Below, piece by piece: positions 48,501 through 62,500 of a stretch of 64,000 nt of DNA (its first letter is position 1; each line of letters starts with the position of its first letter). Under the pieces are notes generated by a model, which did no database searches, was not told the origin of the DNA, and saw only the letters and a list, made by a program, of their open reading frames with translations. The DNA is from Chionis minor (taxonomy: Eukaryota > Chordata > Aves > Charadriiformes > Chionididae), in assembly GCA_013398295.1 (NCBI GenBank), contig VZSF01001886.1, positions 1,184,458 to 1,248,457 on the forward strand, written 5' to 3'. The position numbers were made by a program, and so were the translations under genes.

Positions 48501-51500
48501 TTTATTTTTATAACCTTTCTGAGATGCGTTGAGAAGGTGGGACTGAGCTGAAACAAATGGGCAGACTGGATTTGCTGGTTTTCTCAGACACACAGGCAAT
48601 GTCAGATCTCTGTTCTGTGGCTCTGCCAGCTTTTATTTTTTTGCACAATATTATCTGTGTGCAGTGTACAGTAGTCTCAACCAATATTTGATCTGATGCA
48701 AAGACAGATGAAGACCAAAAGAAGCCTATTTAGCTTCAAAAATCTGAACCTCCAAAGCAGGGAGTCAATTAACAACACGAAGGGTAAGTACTGAATTGGG
48801 ACGACATTTTGAGAGGCTGTGCTGCACACAGATTTCTTCGGGGTGTGCACTATGTGCGAGCTAGCTCACAGGTATCTCCTCTGCTGGCTTTCCTTGTCAG
48901 ATGTCACGCAGGAATTTCCTGATATGTTGTATACACACTCACTTATAAATAACTCATATGCTTGCCGGGAGGAATTGTGAACGATCACCAGAACGCAGAA
49001 TGTCAAGTACTGCATTTCTGTAGTAAAACTCCTGATAGTCCTGCCTCAGCGCAGGGTACCAAGTGCCTAAAGAAGGCCTACTGCTCTTTCAGCAGCAGAA
49101 GAAATTGCTCATGTCATTTGCAGTTAATTTTTATGCAAATTGTGACATTACAGGTTTTTTGATATTAAGTTCTTTTTTCTTTAATTTATATTATAATAAT
49201 TTATTATAATTTAATAAATTATTGGAATTGTTAATTGCGGTAAGGAAGGAACGGCTCACAGAATGCCATCTGAGCACTGCATGCACAGAAGAGTGTAATA
49301 AATAGCAGTTTTTAAACATGACCTTCAGATAGTTCCTGTAGAAAATGTGTGATTCACATCAGCTTACATTTGAATATTATCCTTTAAATAATACCAAATT
49401 AAGAAATTTTAATTAATGGCCCTTGCACTGTGCATCTCAAACACTTTCTGTTGAGGTTATTGTCATTTGGTCAGCTTAAATAGCCAGCAAATAGAGATGG
49501 AAATGAAGAAACAATTGACAAGCCAACTGATGCAGCAGCAACAAACTGTTTTAAAGTGGCACATCGTGCATTTTAAACTGTACAAAATTCAGGCTAAATG
49601 CAGAAAAAATCCAATATATTGCCATTCATTCATTCCAAACAGGTCTGATTATTTTGCACCAGCCATCAACATGTGGAGTTCCTATACCAGCAGGAATACT
49701 GGAATAGCCTTTCATTTCCCTAAGTGATGAACCAGGTGAACTCAATACTCAAAATAGCCTATGGATTTATTTTTTTTTCTATAGCAATTGGGAAAATTTT
49801 ACTTTTATTTATTCCATCAGAATTTCATGCTGGTGGATAACTATTATGTGACAATGCAGTAGCCTTAACAGAAACTTCAGTACATGTGTCTGGGATGCCT
49901 GTGTTAATATAGTGAAAAATGCCAATGGAACGTTGCCACCAAAAACGACTTTATTGGGCAATAACAAATGAAAAACAGAATGCATAGCTGAAAGCCTTCT
50001 GAGTCGAGGTAATGACTGTAATATGTGTTTTCACTGAAATATTTCTCCCTGGGTAGCAGGATGTCGAAAGTCTAGCTGCAGAATAGCAGAGCACTTAGGG
50101 CATTGAATATCTGAAGCTGAAATTCTAAAAATAGATGGATCAAAACTGTCTAGCAATCTCAGGCAGAGAGTAGAGAATGGGCCACGCTTTGGCCCCTATG
50201 TATGTCTTGTGTGTCATCTTTCCCAGTGTCCTTTATAGCGTGGCTTTAATAGCACATTCTGCCCTTCTCAAGCATTTGGAGAACGTTGAAAGAAATACAT
50301 GTTACTATTAATTTGATTATAGTTTATTAGCATTTACAGCCCTAAGTATCTACTTCAAACTGGTATGGGTACTAAACTTTAGATTTCAAATGGCTATCAG
50401 AATATTTAGAATATCTATACGGTATCAGCAAATCTAGAGTATCATTCCCTTCTTGTAATGACATTTGTGCTGTATATGTGAATCAAAAAGTCAAATAACA
50501 TATTTCATTTTCATCACAACATGATTTTGCTGTCTGACATTAATACAAGGTCAAATAAACATTGCATGGGAAGGAAATAAATCCAAATTTGAAGTCTGAA
50601 AGGGCAGTCATATTTCTTGAATGTTCTGAATGTCAGCTTTTTGATAGAAAACTAATACAATAGCAAGGAATGTGTACCTATGCCAGCTCGAGTTGTCTTT
50701 TGTATTCATATCAAAGTTTAATTTCTTTGAATCCTTTGTGTTTCCCATTCAGCAGTATCTTATGGCATTTATAATGGTTCTCTTAAACTGCCACACATGA
50801 AGGGCTTTGAAAGGTCAGACATTCTTTACCATTTAAAATAAAATAAAGCTAAGTTAATGGATATTATTTAATAAAACAGAAAATGATGTTTCACATACAT
50901 GTGTTGTTAAGGATGAACTTCCCTTAGAATTTTGGTACCATATAGTGTCTCGTAAATTTTAAGTTCTTCTGATAAAATATTACACTAAGTGTCCTAATAA
51001 TAAATGATTTTAAAAAAACCAGGCTCTATTGTGCCCTGTGACTATAATGGTGAAGTCATCATTCAGAGGCAGCCAGATTAATACAGTCATCCTGTGACCT
51101 ACATGTACTGGAAAATGAAATCTAATGTCAAAAATAAGAACAGTAAATTAATATTTAATTCAATAGCTGAGAATAGGCAATATTCTCTCACTTTGTAATG
51201 TTAGACTTTTGTTTGATTTTATTTAGTACGTACATTAATAATAAGTAAACATGAACTTCAGTGTAAGATTTCCCCAAAAGATTTTGTTGTAGGATTTTCT
51301 GGAGGGCATCCACAGTTATTTCTGATAAAAAGCAGAGACTGCCACTCTTCCTTGCCAAAAAGGGTCATAATATTCAGCAAATTTAGCTGGTGTTCTTTAT
51401 AGGGTTACCTTATAATGGCCTGAATTTTCTACACCTACTGATAGTCTGTAAAGAGATTTCTTTTTTTTTAACTTGTTACCTTGTTCCTAAAAAGCTTAGG

Positions 51501-54500
51501 ACATATTTTTCTGTATACAGGGTAACAATTTTTTTTTAAATAATCCTCCTAGAACAAACTAATGCGTTTCACAGTTATCAGCATCTGCTCTTAACAAATA
51601 AAACAGGGGAAGAGTTATCAAAGGAAAAGTAATAAAATCTGTAAACAGTTTAGAAGACAGTGCCCTGGTCTCCTACCGCTGGTGTCTCCAGTCCTCTTGC
51701 TACTTACAGGTTAGGTGTTACATAGGGCACTGCTATTTCCATTTCAACGTTCTCCCTAGTTTGGCACACATCAGGTAACTGAGAATTCTAACCTCAAAGC
51801 GTCTAAATGATTGTTTCCCAAATTTTCGGACAGTCTGTAATTTAATAGGAAAGAGAATTTAGTTTGGCAACGCTGATCTTCAGCTGATACTATAACTAAT
51901 GAGGCATTTGAAGAAAACAATACATCAAATACATTTTCTGCAAGTTCTTTTAAAATGCAGAACAATAACAAGATTTTTTTATTATGCCTACTAAAGAAGT
52001 AAATGAAAAAAATGCAAATACTTTCTGACATTGACAAGCTGGCAGGCAAAAATGTTCCCAAGCCCAGAAAAATGTTAGTCCAAATTCTCAGGTGAGCCAA
52101 GCAAGCTGTGGGGGCAGGAAGGAGCTGTTGGAGTTGCCCCAGCCAGAGAGCAGCCTCATGGTATTCCGGCCAGGGCCATCACGGCTGCTGGCCAAAGCAG
52201 CGGGGCTGGGAATCCCATGCTCGGTCCTGCCCTCCCTGCCCTGCCAGGTCCGACCCGACGCTGACGAGGAAGGGCAGGTTGGGGGATGCTACCTTTAAGG
52301 TTTGGCGTAGAGCAAGGATTTTTTGAAGATCTTTAATACCTCTGAAAAGTAGGTGATCACACGTGGAGCCATCTATTTCTAATTTCAATTGGTGTGTTTT
52401 AAGAAAACCTAAAAGTCATATAGGAAAAAATTGCCTTGGAGACTTTTTTCCTGATTAGGCATTCAATACTTTTAATTGTTTTCATTGTTCTGAAACTAGA
52501 GAAACACTATGAGTGGAAAGAAAATCTTCGCAATCCCTAGTTATTTCTTTAAATAAAGACCTAGATAGAAGGGGTTTAATCTCATCCTCTTTTATTATTG
52601 CCTGTGAAATGAGGTGAGAATATATAATCCTCATACTTCTACCAGTGGCTCAGTCAGGACACTGTGCAAGAACCAATTGTTATAGTAATTGAATTTCAGC
52701 AAAAATTGTGAATGCTCTTCAATAATGTCAAGTTTATGGAAACCTAAAAATAAAGAATACTATTCTGAATTATGACTTAAGAAAGAATTGTAATATATAC
52801 AACTCGGAGCACTATTATTAATAAAGAAAACACACTGTACTTCACAGGAAATTAGTTTTCTAACTATTTGTGCTATTGTGAAATGTTAAGGCAAGTAATC
52901 ATTTGTAAGGAATATTTTCCAAAATTTATCTTCAATGCATTATCCAAAACACTAAATGAAGATCAGTGGAGATTTCCATAGCATCATGATGGCAGCGAAC
53001 AAGGGAAACCAAAGACAGAACATTAAAACCTTTCTATCGTAATCATCTTCTGGTGAGGGCCTGGACAGTTCTTTGTGCTCGTATACAACAAGAAATTTGA
53101 ACATCCTGAGGAAATATTCTGTGGGTTATGTACAGATTACTGTTATTGTTATCATCACCTATTGTGTGGGGGTTTGCAGTGTTAAAGCAGGAAGGAGAGA
53201 GATGAAAGGCTGTGGTAACACATAGGATCAGCCGATGGATGGGTGGTTTTGAAGAGAGGAGTGACTGGGAAGCGGTGGGCAGGGTGGACGGGGCATCTCT
53301 GCATTCTCCTGCACCCATTTTACACTCCTGTCCCTCCTCTACCTACTGTACTTTTCTCTTTCTACTCGCCCTTCCTCATACCCTGTTTCTCTGTGCCACC
53401 TTTCCAGATTAAAGTCTAGAATTTGGCACCTGTATCTCTTTGATGACTCTAAAAAATCTAAGTTTCTTGCAATACAATGTCAATTGCAATGGAACTTCAG
53501 GTGGTCAAATTGACTTTTTCCTTAAAGTATCAGGTGGATTTCTTCCAGAACAAAAAACTTGGTGTTAGCTCAGGAATGAAAAAAATTGACTTGCTCAAAT
53601 AAAAGTAAAATGAGTGGAATAGGAAGAAGGAAAGCAGGAGAAAAGAAAGTTTGTACCAAAGAGAACCAGGGCTATGGCTGAGGCAATAGTTGTATGGCTG
53701 AGGCTGCTTCATCCCAGCAGCCTAATCAGCTCTGAAGCAGGAGGGATCATTGATACCTTCCTCGCAATCGAATTCTCCTCTCCTCTAAATCTTTGGTGAC
53801 AAAGAATGTAAGGAGACATTTGTCCCATTCAGGGCAGAAGCAGCTGTTTGATGCTGTTTGTGGAGGCTGTTTTCTAGATTTAGACAGTCAGAACAATGAT
53901 ACTGAAAAGACTAAATCAAATAATGAGGAGGGATAGAAATAAATAAAGAGATTGGGGGTTTGTTTAAGCCAACAAATATTGGAAAGAGAAAATTAGAGAA
54001 CGTGCATCATATAATGGTAATCAATTTATTCCCAGTCGTTGCTTGCAGCAGGACTTTACTAGAAACTGGATCATTACTGTTTCATCTGATTGATTACCTA
54101 TACTGTTATACTCTAACAATTACCTACAAAATAACTGACCTTTTTCAATAGAACAACCTGAAGTATTTGTCACGTCAATAAAATGCAGCATGATATGAAG
54201 CCTGATTTTGTTTCTAGTCTACAATCTTAAGTTTAAGAACTAAATACACTAATGTTAGAAGATAATTACAAGAACATGACAGAAGTGGCCAGGACCATCT
54301 CTAAACTATTAGGATAGTTCACAGCAGTGGACTTTTCAAAAATAGGCACCACTGAACACACGACGATTTGGTTTGTCAAGGGCCATATAGAGCTCAATAA
54401 AGAAGTAACTGCTCATTTTGGGATGTTTACAAGAAATGTCAATAGAAACCTATCTTTAGAACATTTAATATTACAGTCATCTGCTCTCTGCTGTGCCAGA

Positions 54501-57500
54501 GGAATTAACAATCAGATTATGAGGACTCAGAGAGAGGATCTAATTTGTTATAGGTGTGTTTTCAGTGGGCTGAACTGAAACCGTCTGCTCCAAGATTGAA
54601 TGACGATGCTGAGCATTTGCACCTCACCATTCCGTTTAGCGAGAGGGTCTGATGGAACATCCGTTGCTCTTTCAGCAGCAGGTCCAGACCACAGGAGACG
54701 TAAAGGCTAGCTCTGTTGGAAGATAGCACCTCTAGGTAAAGGTCTCATCCAAAAGCCAGATTCATTTGTGAACTGCTTAGATTCAAGCTGCTAACACAAA
54801 AATCTAAATGCTCTTCCGTGTGCATTGTGCCTGGAGGACAGAGCATATTCTCATTAATATAGCAGTGTCACCTGTGATTGGATTGATGGAAATGATTTAC
54901 AGAGGATTAGGAGATCTTGTTCTGTTTTACCAATAAACAATGTTACATTATCACATTTCAATAGCTAATTCTATTGCTGTGCCTTTTCTCTTGAAAATTA
55001 ACATGATTTTCAGAAGGAAAATAATTACGTGTCATTCATAATCCATTAACTGGATTTAAAAAAAAGCCAACACCAAAACTGGGTGCTTATTTTCAGAGGG
55101 AGAAGTCTAGAGTATCTACACTTCCCTCATGTGGTGTGTTAGTGTAAAGGCTTCTAGTAACCCCGTTACTCAAATGCAATCTGGTAGCTCACATTCCTCT
55201 TATTTGCATAGAATTATTTAGGGGCATCAGAAACAGACTTTAGGAAAAGCAGCTTTATTTGAAGAGTGTTGCCGGTGTTAATGCTGGTGAATATTGAGGG
55301 AGTTCAGACACAGAGTTACTGTGAGTTGGCAAGAAATGCAAGTTGGAGCACACAGACACTGGGGTTTTGTGCAATACAAGCAGATAAACACTAAAAAATA
55401 CACGCAAAATCACTCATGTTTGCCCCTTACACAGAAATTTTAATCAGTAAATCCCAGGGGTCTTTTTTTACAGAAAATGTCACAGGTCCCATTCCACAGG
55501 CAGGGAAGAGAAGCGCTAGAAAGGCGAGATGTTTGCTTGGGTTTAGACAGAGGCCAGTGCCACACGCTCCGCTCTGCGCCCCAGGCAGTCAGCTGTGGGC
55601 GCTGCACCGACACTGGCTGCTCCTCAAGAGACTTTCTGGTTAATGGGCACTTCTTGTAACCGACAATTTTGTTCCTTTGTTTTTTCATATTTTTCTTTTT
55701 CAGCTCCCAAACACTTGAGGAGACAATAGCTTTTTTACTTTTTTTCTTTTTACTCTAAACTGGGCAGGCAAATTTAATGATTTTTCAAATGCATTTGTTG
55801 TTTTTAAGTAGCAGTTGCCAAAGAACCATTACAGCTATGATTAATTCCTTCTGTCATAGGAAAAAAAAAAATTAAAATAAGCCATGAAAAAGCTGCAAGG
55901 CTTTTAAGTATGAATAATTTGCTGATGGTCTAGGAAGGGATTACAGTGCTGAATACACATCTCTATAAACATTAAACCAGATGTTTTTTAACAAAACTAC
56001 TTCAGGACATGCTTACAACAGCTAAAATAGATATAGAGTTGTGTTTTATTCCTATCTTCTGTCAACTTTCAAGAAATTGGTGTTTCAGAAGAGCCGTCGT
56101 GCCAAGATGTTTAAATCAATCTAATTTACTTTAATCTTCACAAATCAGTCAGACTTCATTTGACTTCTGTCTTCATGTCAGAGGCTTACAGAATTCTACA
56201 TTGCTGCTATTCAGTGCTTCGTTTCAAGTGAAGTACTGAATTTGTTGGAGATCTGACCACTGCTCCGCATGCGCCTCTCTTTCTCCACTGTTTATAGGGA
56301 GTCGAGTCTTCTACGTTGAGTGTATCACTGAATATTTTGGTTTTCCTCTGTGAAGGCCTGACCCGCTGAAGTTGATGCAAGTATTACCATTTTTAGCAGC
56401 AGACTTTGATCCTCCTAGGCTTACACAATATAGTAGTATTTACAGTCGTATTGTAAATATAGCAGTACGGAAGCAATGACAGTAATTTTGCAGAATTCTC
56501 TTGCGAAGAGATAGAATCTGTGATAGCAGGCATGCAAAAGTTATGAAGTAGGAGAAGAACAGCCACTATTGGTGTTTAGATGATAGTGTGTGTCACAAAG
56601 CAGAACAAATAGCCGGGTACGTATCGTGGGCAGGTGTTAGCTTCCACCACACAATATCCATTTACAGCATGTGTTTTGATTTGCAACAGACAGATGTTGT
56701 GGGGATATCTTTCTCTAATATTTGAAATGCTTTGCTTCCCTAACTTAAGTTGCCAGTGCTTTTCTCTGTCCTTCAGAACTGTGATTTATGCCTTTAAAAT
56801 AATGCAAGACTTAATGTGTGAGTCGTTCTTGCTCTGGAGTTTGGGTAAGGCTGTGAGTATGTGTGAGGTTTGAAACAGAAAGGCAGAAGAGCTTCTTTAT
56901 TGCTGAATTGTGATGTTCTTGTGATTTCTGAACGCTGAAATAGGCTGTTGTCTCTTGTAGCTAGCTTTGAGGTCTGTTAGATACATTAAAAAAATTTAAC
57001 TACATCTAAGTGGCCCCAAACTGGTGTTGTGATAGCTATTGTTTCTAGACAATGTGACAAACACTGTTTAAATCCTTAACCCATTTTCTTCACCTGTCTC
57101 CCTTGGAAATCAGTTTTCTTTCCAAGTAAAGTTATTGGTAAAACCAGGGTATTTTATCCCATTGCCTACAACTTTACAGCACCATAAGGCTGTGCATTTA
57201 AAGGCCTACAAATGCTTAAAGTAGGGCTCATGAGGAGAGTCTTCCTTTCACACTCACTGAATAGACATTACTCCTGGAATATGATCATACTGGGGATTAG
57301 TTTGGGACAAACAGAACTATCCAATGAAAGAAGCATTCAATGGCCGGCAATCGACTGCAAGCCAACACAGACGTGCTCACTTGATAAAAGTAGGTTTATT
57401 TGAGAGATAAATTATAATAGTGCATTATGAAGAGGAAAAAACATTAACATGACAGTACCTGATGCAAAGTCCCATTTTACTGCAAATCAGAAACTGAATA

Positions 57501-58530
57501 AATCAACATGATGGCAGACTTGATCTTCTTGTGACTGTGGCACTCTGGGGTGCATCCTGCTGTAAGGAAGGTAAAGGGGATTTGCTGTGAAATTTGTGTT
57601 TCTAATGCAGGTGTTGGCAAGAGGTTGCTTTGCAGATTCCCGGTATCCAGCATCCAGCATCTCTTCAATTTCTTGGCCATTTTCACCTTTGTTACTGGCT
57701 TCCCAACATCTCCAATGCTACTTTTTTCCTGGGCTTTTCCTAGTACAGGCTATATGCTTGTTTTCTAATCAGTATGGGGGTTATTTTCTGTTATTTCTTC
57801 TGTGTTAATCCTTCAGGCTCACGGACTTTTGCTTAGTGTTGTGTGTCCTAGCTAACCCTAGGCTGGAAAGCTTACATAAATCAAGTACCAGTGTGATCCA
57901 GGCAAAATACTTCCTTTATCTATAACTATAGCCATTCTCTTTAACCAGTTAATCTCCAGGTACATGAATTAAGCTTTGTGAATTTTCTAAGTGCATACTT
58001 AGCATCTGGAAGAACATGCATTCGGCACACCCCGAAGTAAATAAAGGCTAAATAGCATTCCATAGGGTTTGGACATTGGATTTGTTAATTATGTTGTTTT
58101 CATGACATTCAAAAGAGCTGAAGCTTGGATAGTTAAGGCAGACCGTGCAGAATAATCTGTTAATTTGGACTGTTTAATAGAAATAACTCAGTATCTGCAA
58201 GAAAGAAAAAATTGTAATTGCTAGCATATTGCTACAACCAGCCTTTGAGATAAAATCATGGGAAGCAGGTCAACATTTTCATTTTTTAAAAGTATTAAAA
58301 TATGCAAAATCGTAGCTGTTTGCACTGAGAATTTCAGCTGAGTTTTAAATGGAATGTAAGTCTGATCTGAAGTACGCTGAATTTAATAGAGTGGTTCCAT
58401 GAATTTTGATGGCACCTGAGTCGAGTTGTACCTGCGTATCGTACAGTCAGTAATCAAGAGTGCGGAGCTCCATTTTTGCCAGCACGCTGAAAGCTGCAGG
58501 CATGAGTGCGTAACAACTGCCAAGGCACCT

Positions 58531-58545
58531 CTCCCCGCCGGGGAG
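58531..58545. repeat. Short GC palindrome
   Basis: CTCCCCGCCGGGGAG can pair six bases on each side of a three-base loop, and is followed by GTTTTTAGG. It stands out in AT-rich flanks, but no larger RNA structure is visible around it. Confidence 0.5.
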
Positions 58546-59132
58546 TGTTTTTAGGTAACTCCTTCGAGCCAATAGAAAAAACTTTGGCAGAAGCTTTCTG
58601 AGGCTTTCAGCTAAAATTATAGGAGTGAAAGACTGAATAAATTACCCGCATAGTTAATTCATGCTCAAAATACAGCTTGTTCATTCCATCTCCACCCTCT
58701 GTATACAATCTCAGTACATAGTACATAGTACCTTTTAAAAGGGGAAATTGACTTGATAAACAGGTGTAGCACAGATGACTTCTATTACGTGTTTACTTGT
58801 GTGTTAAACGTCTTAATCATGATTCATGACACTTGATAACCTATAGTTAGATATTAATCAGGTACGATTTTATCATAGATCTATGTAGAAATTATGTTAA
58901 ATAATTGTTTTGAAATCACATCTAATAATGAGAAACAGCATCCTGGATAATACTTCAAACACAGTTCAGGGTACAGTCCTTTTGGCTACCTAGATGATAA
59001 CTAGTTTTTCTTGCACCTAAAGAAATTCTTTCACCTGAAAACAGGACGGCTACACTGGCCTGGTGGACTTCCAGCTTATCCATGCAAAAAAAATCTGTGC
59101 TATATTCAAAGCAAGATCGATTATTTTTTTTA

Positions 59133-59222
59133 ATGTGGTGGGATAGCTCGCATAACCGGAACGCTGCAGTGGATGTAGACAGGCTCTTCAGGAAGGACTG
59201 GCCGGGCAAGCGAGGAAGCTGA
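59133..59222 (+). pseudogene. CR1 endonuclease-domain fragment
   Basis: Thirty codons including the stop, reading MWWDSSHNRNAAV then DRLFRKDWPGKRG. The TWWDSSHDWNAA...YRLFRKDRPG-type segment is a familiar landmark of the CR1 ORF2 endonuclease. A TGA stop follows at the junction with 3' sequence. An 8-T run (59123-59130) directly precedes it. Confidence 0.85.
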
Positions 59223-59535
59223 TAGAAAAGGAGATAGAGCCGTACTCTTCTCAGTGGTGCCCAGAGGACAAGACGCAGTGGGCAAAACCTGAAATATGTA
59301 AAATTCTGTCCAAAAGGTAAAAAAAATTCATTTTTATTTCAATGGACGGTGGTCAAACAATGGAACAGGTCTCCCAGAGAGGTTGTAGAGTCTCTGTGCT
59401 GGGATATATTTGAAACCCAACTGGATACAGTCCTGAGCAACTTGCTCAATGTAATCTTGCTTTGATGGGAGATTGGACTAGATGATCTCCAGACATTCCT
59501 TGGAGCTTCAGTGAGCCTGTCTGTGATTCTGTGAT
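59133..59535 (+). mobile_element. CR1 LINE copy with endonuclease scrap joined to the 3' end
   Basis: The right part (about 59228-59535) is the end of ORF2 and the 3' UTR of a CR1, with TTCTCAGTGGTGCCCAGAGG, CCCAGAGAGGTTGTAGAGTC and GGACTAGATGATCTCCAGA, ending in CTGTGATTCTGTGAT. The left part (59133-59222) encodes 29 residues typical of the CR1 endonuclease region. The middle of ORF2, including all of the reverse transcriptase, is absent. Internal deletion within one old copy or template switching at insertion could explain the join. Confidence 0.9.
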
Positions 59536-62500
59536 ACGCATCATTCCTTAAAGCAGCTAACAATTATTGGGACCATTTCTCAGTTTCAGATACGTTTGAG
59601 GTAACATTGCATCTTTGGAATATATTTTGTGATTGGTTTTCTTAGTTTCTACATCTGCATATTGTAGAGGCTTTTTTGTTCATTGTTGTCTTTACTACCA
59701 CTCTAGAACAGGGTATATTTTTAAACAGATATATTTCATGACTACAAAACTGGGATCTGGGGACATCCCATAAAGCATTTTTAAACAAATCCCAATTATG
59801 ATTCACATTCTAACCTACTACCCACTTTTTCTCATGATCAATTCTTCTTTGTCTCCTTTGAAAAGTTGTTTACATATAGAAGCTTTCTGATAAGAACATA
59901 GGCTTTTTAAAGAAAATTTTCATCAATTTTTTATTGGAGGGTGCTTTTTCACAAGCCAAGTAGATTTGTTTTATGGGACTTTTATAGAGCAATTACTATT
60001 GTGAGGGGCTTTCATTGTGCAATTAAGACAAATGTTCTGCCACATTCGTTAATTACTGGAACACTGAAAATACCAAACAAAACAAAGCACTCCGTCTTGA
60101 AAATAATTGAAGAATCACTTAAGCTAGAGCACCCTGCATTGGAAAATGTAAGGTACTAACAAGCAGGCTGAACATCTGCTATCTATATTACTTCCTTCTT
60201 CTGTAACAGAACGTGTCCAAATGAAGATATTAGAGGTGCTGCCTACCTCCAATTACTTCTGGAAAAGGCTACTTCTCAGGAGAAATTCAAGAGGTTTATA
60301 ATCACTACTTTGTCATTAAAAGATGTCGTTTCTGTGATGAGGTTGCTCAGAAAGAGGCATCAGATGTATGGACCTTTCTTCCATATACTTCAAATACTGA
60401 ATCTAGTGTCCATCTTCCAATCTCAAATGAGACTACTTGGCACCTTTGTCTGAACAAAAGCCAAAACATAGAGAGGTGAGTTGCCACTCTCCACTCTAGC
60501 AGTTGTCGTGATGCCATGAAAAGTTTATGAATGCCAAATTTCAGATTCCTAAAGTGAGCAGGCATTTCTGACTGTCGTATGGTCCAGTTTTCACGCAGGT
60601 GGTGATTAACAAATCCACAATAACCATCAAATCAGCTTGCCTCACAGGATTGCTGTGAAGATTTTCAGGTTTTATGCTATCTTTTGTCCATGCAGTTCAT
60701 CGCGGTGCCTGTGCACCACTTTATGTTCAATGTATTTACCATCACAAATCCCCAGTGTAGTAGGGAAAGAGTCTTAAACCCGGCACAGAGCAGGTAACTG
60801 ACGTGTAAGAAATGGGCAGTGGAACAAAGATTGCATTCTGCTGCCTGAAAGGTGTCACTCCAACCACTGGATCAGCCATAATCTGCAGATTCTGAGGCTC
60901 TGACAAGGCTGTATAACTGCTAGGTGAGATTTTAATCATAAAAACTATTTTAGTTAATAGGAATCTGGGTTTCTTTGACAGGTTTCAGACAGGAGAAATA
61001 CTGAAAAGGTATTTCTTTGTGAGCAGTAATCCCTTACAAGCTTTTCTCTCTACCATTCTGCTTTCCTCCTTGCTCCTCATTAGCTGCATTAGGCATCATA
61101 ATCCCATTATGGAAATGAGTTGGTGAGCTAGGAGACATCCTCCCCAAAAAGCATCTTCTCTAGAGAGTTGAAGAAGAGGGGAAGACATCATCTTAAACCT
61201 ATTTCCAGCCAATCAGAATAGGAATGTGAGCAATCAGTGACCAAAGCCATATTATAATAGGGGAATTAGAACTGAAACCATAGTGTTCAGAAAATCCATT
61301 TTCAGGCTTTAGGAATAATTCTTCCCCGATGACTCCCAGTTTTCAAGGCTTGTTTGTCTGATAACAATGAGAAAATTCACTCTTGTGCTGCATAATGGAG
61401 TGCCAAAGTATACAGCACATCCAAAAAATTCATTTCAGTACTGAAATCATCTGTCAAATGCCATAATATCTATCTTACACAGCTGAACATATTTGCCAAT
61501 CTTTTAGTAGAATATGATAATGGTGATGAATGCATTGACAAGATGACATGCACTCCAGCAGCAAGCAATATTTCAGAGAGGGATCTTCTTTCTAAAACAA
61601 AGTAAGATATCACAATCAACCCTGTGGATAAATTTCTGCTTAGAAATTGAGGAAGGTTCTTGATGATCCTCTGTCAAACATCCTTCACCATGTAACGGTT
61701 GATCCTGCGGCAAACATCCTGACTGAGAAGCTGTGTATTTCTGTGTCTGCTGTGGACCAAGACTGCTCTAATGAAGTTTTTATTGTAGACAAGATTATAT
61801 TGCAGCGCTTGAAATCAGGGATTTTCTATTCCTACTGGACTGAAATTAAAAATGTGCAGATAGAAGACTTGCCTGTGGGAAAGTGCTAATGTTTTATTTT
61901 TCAAGCAAAATAAAACAGCGCTTCAATCTTACCAATTTCCTACTGGAAAATTTCCCATTGTGGCTCTCCCTGTGTAGCCTACATTGTGTTCCTGTCGTGC
62001 ATATATTTGGCTTTCCCAGGCACCAACTCCTGGTCTGTAGGAATGAGGAAAGGGTAGAGCATTGATCCCTCTGCAGAACGTAACAACCTTCAGTGACAAG
62101 CTAATTTGGAGACAGTATAAGAAAACACAAGAAGGTACTTGCTGCTAAAATAAGGAGATTAAAACATTGGCATGGCCTGAGCTGCTTCCTTCCCTAGACT
62201 ATTCTAGGGTCCCGCTCAGAATTTGTGCTCCAAACTGAGTCATTGTTTAACCATTAACGTAGATTTCTTCTCTCTGAAAATGCCTCCCCCTCAAAGTAGG
62301 GCACAGGCTTTGATATGTGGCAATAAAGTGGGGTGGGATTTTGAAGGATGTCGATAGATTTGATTCTCCAGTTGCCTTACATAGGGATCACCAGGAGGAT
62401 GAATTGGATTCCAACCAAGGTGTGGGATCGGTTTATTGTAAGGATCTCAACCTCTCAAGTTTCGTTACCATTTTATTATCATAAAGTCTTTACTAAAAAG

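Larger units (their letters stand above)
41273..59132. other. Unique AT-rich noncoding sequence
   Basis: About 18 kb with no gene or transposon family recognised. Noted inside: a TTTA microsatellite (42531), an acceptor-led open segment (42236), a GC-richer patch at 52090-52295 without a known repeat match, and an AT-rich inverted-repeat stretch near 49184-49222. The 138-codon plus frame at 42307-42723 spans the TTTA microsatellite and has no domain. Confidence 0.5.
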
